Shown piece after piece: positions 8,080 to 13,057 of a DNA stretch of 13,057 bases (positions within the stretch are counted from its first letter, which is position 1; the number at the start of each line of letters is the position of its first letter). The position numbers and the translations under genes are program-made. Under the pieces are notes generated by a model that saw nothing but the letters and a program-made list of their open reading frames with translations, was not told the DNA's origin and searched no databases. Source of the DNA: an uncultured Bacteroidota bacterium (GTDB lineage Bacteria > Bacteroidota > Bacteroidia > Chitinophagales > Saprospiraceae); the NCBI GenBank assembly GCA_937926185.1, contig CALEYM010000452.1, positions 1 through 13,057 on the forward strand. Reading direction: 5' to 3'.

Positions 8080-10662
8080 CTACCGCACCACTAACCGAAC
8101 CGTCTGACGCCAACCCCGGTTCACCTGCACTGCTTCGAGGTAATACAAGCCCGCCGGCCAATCGAAGGTTAAACGCTGTTGGTCCGTGTTGATTTCCCCT
8201 GTATATATCACTGCACCCTGCGCATTCACCACCCGAAGGCGCACCGGCGAGTCCTGCCATCCCCGTAACCCGATGAAGATTTCGTGTCTGGCAGGATTTG
8301 GAAACACGCTGAGCACTTCCAGGCCCGGTTCTTCCTGCCTTTCCCGGGCCTGCGCCTGTTGTCCGACCGGGCAATTGAATGTATTCAAATGGGTTTCTAC
8401 AAATGCTTGTCCCTCCAGTTTGACCACCGTATGAATATAATTGGGAGCATTGAAAGAGGGCAAAGTAAAGCTGAACACGTCCGATTCGCCGTTGCGGATA
8501 CCCTGGCCTTGTGGTTTGAATTGAATGGAATACACCGGCGAAAAATTGGGATTCCGGACGCTGTAAATGTTGCCGCCGGGGGACGTGTATTGTTGCCCCG
8601 GTTCCGCGGCAGTTACGCCTTTGGGCAGTTGAAAAGCAACGTATTGCAGGCTTTGCGCACACTGGTTTTGGATCCGGAAATGATAGGTGCGCCGGCCTTG
8701 TCCGTCCGCCGTAAGACGAAGCAGTTCGAACCGGATACACCCATTGGTTTTGACATCGCAGGGCGCCGCTTCGTCTTCCTCCACCCGGATTTGAAAACAA
8801 CAGGTCGCCTGGTTGCCGCAATCGTCCGTTGCCCGGTAGCACACGGTGTGGTCGCCCACCGGGAAAACGCTCCCGCTGGAAAAACCCTCCGTCTGCTCCG
8901 GAACGACACGCAGACATGGGCAATCGGTGTAGGTGGGGGGAGCATCGAACACGACGGGCGTCGCAGGCGTGCCGAAGGGAACCTGTATGAGAATATCAGC
9001 CGGACAACCCACCGAAACCTGCCCGGCGGTCGCCGTATCAGTCCGCAACTGAAGCGTATAGGTCGCCAAGGTATCGCACAAGCCCGAAGCGGCGGGTATG
9101 ATATGGACGACCGTTCCGGGTTGCGTGTAGGCCACGCCGTGCAGCATTACCGTATCGCCGGGACATAACCACACGGTTTCCGAACGCGCGGGGTTGACGC
9201 CCGGAACGATCCGGTACGTGAACACCGTGTCGCATTTCGGACCGGGCACGGTGCTCGTCGCCAGGCCGGGCTGGGTATAAACGACGCCGTCGATGACCAG
9301 GGAGTCGCCCGGGCACAGCGGCAATTCGACCATCCGGTACTGTGGCGGGCAAAAATCCCCGCTGACCACGCTGTCGCTGGTGGCGTCGATGCCCCAGTCG
9401 GTGGTTGGGTCGAAGGCAAATTGCCGGCTGATATTTCCCGGAATGATCTGCACGGGATAGGGGATGGCCGTAACGGAGGCGGTTTGTGTGCAGCAGGCTT
9501 CGACAATCCCGCCGGCGTCGGTTTTGACGGCTATGAGCCGCTCCTTTACATTACCCGGAAACGAGGCTCCCCCCAGGGCGAACACGCCGCCGTCGGGAGT
9601 GGGAAACGCGGAAAAAAAAGCTTCCTGTTGGTCTCTGTATCCATAATTGTTTGCCCGGACTACCTCCCCCTGGCCGTCGATTTGGATCAGGATGGGGTCT
9701 TCCAGGTAACTCCTGTGGTTCAGCAGGTAGCGGTCGCCGCCCAGCGCTGTAATTTCCCCGCCGCCATTCCAGTAGAAATATTCGGCGGGAGCGCCCAAAT
9801 ATATCTTCGACCAGCGGAGCTGGCCGGAGCGGCTGATGCGGCATACCCAAAGGTAGTATCCCGGCATATTGCTCAACTTGGTATAACCCGAAAGCAGCAG
9901 GTCGCCGTCCGGCGCCTGGGCCATGTAGCGCAGCGCTTTGTCGAGGTAATCGCCCGGCGCGGCAAACCATTGGCTGAACAATGTGTCCCCGGTACTGGCC
10001 CGGAACAGGTTGTACGTCACCACGCTGTCTTTCAGGCCGCAGGCAAAAATCGTGTCGCCGCTGACGAAACAGGCGGATATGCGCGGATTATCGAACGATT
10101 GATTGGCATACCGTTTGGACCACACGGTGTTGCCCTTGTTGTCGATCCGCGTCAACGTGGCGTGGGAATCGCCCCGCTTCGATTCGCCGGAGACGATGTA
10201 CCCGTCGTCTGCCCGGCACAGTTTGAAGCCGCCGTTTTGGCGGTTGGCGGCGAAACTATGGATTCGTTTCTGCCATTCGAGCTGGCCATCGGCATCCGTT
10301 TTTATCAGCAGGGTGGTACTGATTCCGTCAGGGTCCATCCCCACTGCCAAAACGCCTCCGTCGTTCGCCTCGATCAGGTCCGAGAAATACAATTGCACAC
10401 CGGGGGCGCCATAGTGTTTCATCCACAAAAACTGGCCGTCCAGACCGATTTTCATAAAAAACAGGCGGTAATTCGGATTGATGTTGTTGGATGTGCCGGC
10501 CAGGATGTACCCGTCGGGCAAGGCGACGGCCTCCTCCGCGTGCCGGGAAATGATCCCGTCGCCGTAGTATTTTTGAAAGGTGGGCTGACCGGAAAGCGCG
10601 GCGGGAGATATTTTGAAGAATAACAGGATTAAAGCGGCGGTGTAGAGTGTAATATATTTCAT
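8080..10662 (-). CDS. Secreted protein with HYR domain and T9SS type A sorting domain
   Basis: An 860-residue exported protein. Residues 1 to about 25 are a signal peptide (hydrophobic core LYTAALILLFF). Residues about 28-390 hold repeats of the type 'DGYILAGTS ... DGQFLWMKHYG' and 'KGNTVWSKRY', resembling the quotidian 'delta-60'/WD-like propeller repeats common in this phylum. Two related Cys-containing units follow: CPGDSLVIDGVVYTQPG (450-466) and CPGDTVMLHGVAYTQPG (500-516), each ending in a CDT motif. A HYR domain spans about 553-627 (VPFGTPATPVVF, FPVGDHTVCYRATDDCGNQA). A cysteine-bounded beta domain occupies about 635-765. The end (about 783-860) is a T9SS type A sorting domain: VFPNPARHEIFI, VRLRVVNAQGAVIYTG and the WPAGLYYLEA motif. 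The protein should be exported by Sec, carried across the outer membrane by T9SS and attached to or released from the surface. Its target is unknown. It converges on the bpX gene with 15 bp between stops. Confidence 0.93.
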   Translation of the reverse strand: MKYITLYTAALILLFFKISPAALSGQPTFQKYYGDGIISRHAEEAVALPDGYILAGTSNNINPNYRLFFMKIGLDGQFLWMKHYGAPGVQLYFSDLIEANDGGVLAVGMDPDGISTTLLIKTDADGQLEWQKRIHSFAANRQNGGFKLCRADDGYIVSGESKRGDSHATLTRIDNKGNTVWSKRYANQSFDNPRISACFVSGDTIFACGLKDSVVTYNLFRASTGDTLFSQWFAAPGDYLDKALRYMAQAPDGDLLLSGYTKLSNMPGYYLWVCRISRSGQLRWSKIYLGAPAEYFYWNGGGEITALGGDRYLLNHRSYLEDPILIQIDGQGEVVRANNYGYRDQQEAFFSAFPTPDGGVFALGGASFPGNVKERLIAVKTDAGGIVEACCTQTASVTAIPYPVQIIPGNISRQFAFDPTTDWGIDATSDSVVSGDFCPPQYRMVELPLCPGDSLVIDGVVYTQPGLATSTVPGPKCDTVFTYRIVPGVNPARSETVWLCPGDTVMLHGVAYTQPGTVVHIIPAASGLCDTLATYTLQLRTDTATAGQVSVGCPADILIQVPFGTPATPVVFDAPPTYTDCPCLRVVPEQTEGFSSGSVFPVGDHTVCYRATDDCGNQATCCFQIRVEEDEAAPCDVKTNGCIRFELLRLTADGQGRRTYHFRIQNQCAQSLQYVAFQLPKGVTAAEPGQQYTSPGGNIYSVRNPNFSPVYSIQFKPQGQGIRNGESDVFSFTLPSFNAPNYIHTVVKLEGQAFVETHLNTFNCPVGQQAQARERQEEPGLEVLSVFPNPARHEIFIGLRGWQDSPVRLRVVNAQGAVIYTGEINTDQQRLTFDWPAGLYYLEAVQVNRGWRQTVRLVVR

Positions 10663-10840
10663 AGCGTTCGGAATTAGGAAATCATGCCTTCAAAGGTAAA
10701 GGAGTCCGGGGCGGATGGGACTACCCGGTTTGGCGTAAAAGCGGGAGTATGTCCGGTGGGTTGCAATAAAAATTTTTACCTTCCCCTTGTAACGCAACCG
10801 CCCTCCTCTGCGACCAATACGGCAAATACCATTTAAAATC
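10663..10840. promoter_or_regulatory. Divergent intergenic region between T9SS gene and ECF sigma gene
   Basis: This 178-bp gap must hold the promoters of both divergent units. Besides the minus-strand box near 10691-10698 it contains a perfect 12-bp AT palindrome TAAAAATTTTTA at 10767-10778, preceded by TTGCAA. That could be an operator or simply promoter-associated AT-rich DNA. No clear plus-strand TAnnTTTG element for the sigma gene was found; TACCTTCC at 10777-10784 is a weak partial match. An alternative sigma recognition sequence (autoregulation) is possible but not demonstrable here. Confidence 0.4.
10684..10698 (-). promoter_or_regulatory. Candidate Bacteroidota promoter (-7 element) for the T9SS cargo gene
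   Basis: On the minus strand the octamer TACCTTTG (+ strand 10698 down to 10691) matches the Bacteroidota -7 consensus TAnnTTTG exactly. Transcription would begin about 5-8 bases further on, giving a leader of about 20-25 bases before the ATG at 10662. No convincing TTG -33 element was found at the usual distance, so the call rests on one box. No Shine-Dalgarno sequence is evident, which is common in this phylum. Confidence 0.45.
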
Positions 10841-11344
10841 GTGTCCAAACCAGCCACACCCACCGAAGCGGAATTCCTTTCACTGCTGGAAAACAATCAG
10901 GGCATCCTGCACAAGGTCTGCCGGATGTATGCCCGGACGGAAGAAGCGCGGCGCGATCTGTTTCAAGACATCGTGGCGCAAATGTGGCGGGCCTGGCCCC
11001 ATTTCCGGCAGGGCAGCAAGGTCAGCACGTGGATGTACCGCATCGCATTGAACGTGGCTATTTCCGGGCTTCGCCGGCCTGTTTTACCCACCGCGACCTT
11101 AACAGAAGAACAATATCGTCTTCCTGCCACTGAAACGGAGATATCCGATCCGGTAACCCGCCTGTATGCCGCCCTCGACAGTTTGAGCAAGGTAGAGCGA
11201 TCCTTTGCCCTGCTGCTGCTCGAAGATTATTCTTACGAGGAAATGGCCGAGATCACCGGACTCAATGCCGGACACCTGCGGGTGAAAATGTTTCGCATCC
11301 GCGAAAAACTCAGAACCATTATTCAACAACACGATACGCTATGA
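10841..11344 (+). CDS. ECF-type RNA polymerase sigma-70 factor
   Basis: A 167-residue extracytoplasmic-function sigma factor. Region sigma-2 covers about 12-78, with DLFQDIVAQMWRAWPHF (39-55) and KVSTWMYRIALNVAISGLRR (60-79), which form the core-polymerase and -10 binding surfaces. Region sigma-4 covers about 106-160, with a helix-turn-helix at YEEMAEITGLNAGHLRVKMF (132-151). Length is normal for the family. The start is taken as GTG at 10841 because no ATG lies in frame upstream before the conserved part and the distance to FLSLLENNQG fits relatives; the leader is AT-rich without a Shine-Dalgarno site. The stop overlaps the next gene by four bases (ATGA), so translation is probably coupled. 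The regulon is unknown; control by the adjoining membrane protein is a reasonable inference. Confidence 0.93.
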   Translation: MSKPATPTEAEFLSLLENNQGILHKVCRMYARTEEARRDLFQDIVAQMWRAWPHFRQGSKVSTWMYRIALNVAISGLRRPVLPTATLTEEQYRLPATETEISDPVTRLYAALDSLSKVERSFALLLLEDYSYEEMAEITGLNAGHLRVKMFRIREKLRTIIQQHDTL

Positions 11345-11970
11345 AAAACGAGGAATTGGAACGGCTCAAATCACTTTGGAATGCCAGTGCAGGCGAACAG
11401 CAGCCCCTGCGCCGGGAAGACCTGTTTCCATTGATCCGGCAGGGTACGCGATCCGTTTTTACCAATATGCGCCGCAACCTCCTGTTTGAGGTGGTATTTG
11501 GAGCGCTGTCCATGATCGCGTGGGGATACTTTGTAAGCCGGATTGCCCCCGGCAACGGCGAAGCTTACCTGGCAGCGCTGCAAATGGCCCTGCTGACCGT
11601 GCTGCCGCTCAGTTTTTTTTACATCGCGGGTTTCCGGAGCCTTGGCCGCGGCATGGCCTCCGATTCGCGGCTGATCCCGGCGCTGCAGCAAACTATTGCC
11701 TACTGGGATCAAATTTTGCCCCTGTACTTCTGGGGTGGCGCGGCGCTGATCCCATCTTTTTTGTTGTCGGCCGTCTGGTTTACGAACAGTGTGGGAGGGC
11801 AGTACCTGTTAAAAATTACCGAACAGATGAGCTGGCTGAAGGTTGTCGCCTGGGTCGTGGGCCTTTCTGCCGTTTCCATACTGTTTGTGTGGATAGCCAT
11901 TAAAGTGAGCTACGCCAAACACGTCAAACAGCTCAAGGCTTACCTGCGCGAATTGGAGGAAGCGGCATGA
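11341..11970 (+). CDS. Four-helix inner-membrane protein, putative regulator of the adjacent sigma factor
   Basis: A 209-residue membrane protein of no recognised named family. It has a charged, cytosolic N-terminal segment (1-45, MKNEELERLKSLW...), then four predicted membrane helices at about 47-67, 75-97, 126-147 and 165-188, and a basic-then-acidic C-terminal tail (KHVKQLKAYLRELEEAA), so both ends should be cytosolic. It has no cysteine, so it cannot be a zinc-binding (ZAS/HxxxCxxC) anti-sigma factor. Its start overlaps the sigma factor stop as ATGA, the usual arrangement of a Bacteroidota sigma factor with a membrane-bound partner. A role as anti-sigma or sensor is inference from position only; a stand-alone membrane protein is the alternative. 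Confidence 0.88.
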   Translation: MKNEELERLKSLWNASAGEQQPLRREDLFPLIRQGTRSVFTNMRRNLLFEVVFGALSMIAWGYFVSRIAPGNGEAYLAALQMALLTVLPLSFFYIAGFRSLGRGMASDSRLIPALQQTIAYWDQILPLYFWGGAALIPSFLLSAVWFTNSVGGQYLLKITEQMSWLKVVAWVVGLSAVSILFVWIAIKVSYAKHVKQLKAYLRELEEAA

Positions 11971-11990
11971 GGGATAGATCGACGAAAAAC

Positions 11991-12893
11991 TCACTTCATC
12001 GCTTCTTCGATCTCTCCCCAGGTATCCCATACCGACTTCACCAGTGGTTTGAACTGTTCCGCGTGCCGGCCTGATTCCAATTGTTTGAACAGGGTGTGCA
12101 TTTCTCCGCGCAGGTCAGGATATTGGTCGGTAACAGGCAGCAGGGCAAGCCAGGCGGCGGCGTGTTTTTTGAAGCCGGCGGAAAACGGCTCCGGGCAGCC
12201 TCTAAAATCGATACTTTCGATAGCCGCCGCGTATTGACGGATACTCTGGCTCAGGGGAAGCGTTTCACAGGCGTGGTTGCGGATGTAGCCCAGCGAGTCG
12301 TCGAGCGCTATGGCCTCGGCCATGCAGCCAAAGCGCTGGGGCGGCAGGCCTGCTTCGAAATCGGCTGCACCGATAGTACCGTCTTCGTTGCTGTCGTAGT
12401 CCACGGCGATTTTCCACACGCCGTCTGTTTTCCGGTGAAACACGTGGAATTTGCCGTAAAAATGTTGCTGACTGCCGTCGGGTGCGATGGCAGTGTAGCG
12501 ATAAATACCGCGTTCGGAGGCCAGTTTTTCGCCGGCTACACGTTCGAAAAAGCTGAAGGCGATGGCAGCCCGGCGATTATTGTCCCGGCCGCGCTGAAAG
12601 CCATTCGTCACGCTTTCACGGTAACCGGCCAGGTCTTTTACCCCGGCGCGGTCGCCACCGTTGGCACGGATAAAGTCCTGGCTGTGCAGGCCGAGGTATT
12701 TTTCGGCGTCGTGCGTGGCATAGGCCTCTGAGAACGGCGTCCAGATGTCACGGTTGATCTCCTTCAGCCGGGCGGTGTTTTCGGCCTGCGGGGGTATGTG
12801 GATTTGGGGAAATAATTTGGTCGCGGCGGGTTCGGTTTGTGCGACTCCGGCCAGTGGCAGCAGGAGAGCAAACCATAAGTAGTTGTTTTTCAT
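11991..12893 (-). CDS. Secreted NTF2/SnoaL-like protein with EF-hand-like loop
   Basis: A 300-residue exported protein. Residues 1 to about 19 are a signal peptide (MKNNYLWFALLLPLAGVAQ) with cleavage probable after VAQ. Residues about 42-180 resemble the NTF2/SnoaL (DUF4440-like) cone fold: IWTPFSEAYATHDAEKYLGL at 50-69, SQDFIRANGG, and the late strands FHVFHRKTDGVWKIAVDYDS. These domains bind small ligands or act as enzymes; the substrate is unknown here. Immediately after the last strand, residues 167-178 (DSNEDGTIGAAD) fit an EF-hand calcium loop. The C-terminal part (about 190-300) is helical, with IDFRGCPEPFSAGFKKHAAAW (abridged by eye to a 'CPxxF...F.xHxxAW' pattern) seen in some bacterial hypothetical proteins. 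Convergent with the sigma operon, 20 bp between stops; probably its own unit. Confidence 0.88.
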   Translation of the reverse strand: MKNNYLWFALLLPLAGVAQTEPAATKLFPQIHIPPQAENTARLKEINRDIWTPFSEAYATHDAEKYLGLHSQDFIRANGGDRAGVKDLAGYRESVTNGFQRGRDNNRRAAIAFSFFERVAGEKLASERGIYRYTAIAPDGSQQHFYGKFHVFHRKTDGVWKIAVDYDSNEDGTIGAADFEAGLPPQRFGCMAEAIALDDSLGYIRNHACETLPLSQSIRQYAAAIESIDFRGCPEPFSAGFKKHAAAWLALLPVTDQYPDLRGEMHTLFKQLESGRHAEQFKPLVKSVWDTWGEIEEAMK

Positions 12894-13057
12894 AGCCTGA
12901 AAAATGGTTTAGTTTTCAATAAAAATCCGATGCTATACAACGTCTTGAATGTGTAAACAAATATCTGTCGGAATTTTATGTGCTCTTTGTGGTTTAAAAA
13001 TCGCTCTGACTCTACTTTGTCAAATTGAGAAAAGTCTGCATATATTTTCCCCGTACC
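12894..13057. other. Upstream region of the NTF2-like gene, no gene seen
   Basis: These 164 AT-rich bases should contain the promoter of the minus-strand gene starting at 12893. Only a near match to the Bacteroidota -7 box (GATATTTG, first base off consensus, minus strand around 12960) is visible, with no good -33 element. No coding frame, RNA gene or copy of the 9-bp repeat was seen. The edge of the window cuts off any divergent neighbour. Confidence 0.4.

Noticed and set aside
8055..8087. Possible bidirectional terminator between the convergent bpX and T9SS genes
   Set aside because: Only imperfect pairing (GGTATAA with TTATCTACC) and no clear T-run; the gap is just 15 bp.
9421..10623. 400-codon open frame on the + strand opposite the T9SS cargo gene
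   Set aside because: The minus strand encodes signal peptide, repeats, HYR and sorting domain in one frame; the + frame has no domain signature.
11976..12013. Inverted repeat AGATCGA/TCGATCT near the convergent stops as a terminator
   Set aside because: Only 7 bp arms with a 24-base loop, no T-run, and one arm lies in coding sequence.
12985..13030. E. coli-like TTGACA promoter on the minus strand
   Set aside because: The matching -10 (TTTTTA) is poor, and the primary sigma factor of Bacteroidota does not use this consensus.

Overview
The window looks like chromosomal DNA from a moderately GC-rich member of the Bacteroidota, most likely a Saprospiria-type lineage. The grounds are a secreted protein ending in a type IX secretion (T9SS) sorting domain, an FG-GAP/VCBS protein with an ASPIC/UnbV domain, a HYR domain, AT-rich leaders without clear Shine-Dalgarno sites, and one good TAnnTTTG-type promoter element. 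The taxonomic placement is inference. No tRNA, rRNA, CRISPR array, transposase or phage gene was seen.

Layout, left to right. Bases 1-2930 (+) hold most of a large FG-GAP/VCBS plus ASPIC/UnbV surface protein whose beginning lies outside the window. Bases 2952-5351 and 5383-8064 (+) encode two large, probably cytosolic proteins. The first has a helical N-terminal region, a vWA-like domain and a C-terminal beta-propeller. The second has a conserved N-terminal domain, TPR-like helical repeats and another C-terminal beta-propeller. Their architecture and sequence signatures match the MoxR-vWA-beta-propeller (bpX) 'ternary systems', which are thought to act in NTP-dependent biological conflict. 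No MoxR ATPase gene is visible. Bases 8080-10662 (-) encode a secreted T9SS cargo protein. A divergent 178-bp regulatory region follows. Bases 10841-11970 (+) encode an ECF sigma factor overlapping a four-helix membrane protein, a likely sigma/regulator pair. Bases 11991-12893 (-) encode a secreted NTF2/SnoaL-like protein carrying an EF-hand-like loop. The last 164 bases are its upstream region.

The most unusual feature is a 9-bp unit (GTGGTCAAT) repeated in short arrays exactly at both ends of the vWA gene. The two arrays are inverted relative to each other and form a perfect 23-bp inverted repeat around the gene. The repeat supplies the start region of the vWA gene, its last codons and stop, and a palindrome just ahead of the second system gene. 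This bracketed gene, plus the apparently MoxR-less bpX pair, is the best candidate for something undescribed here.
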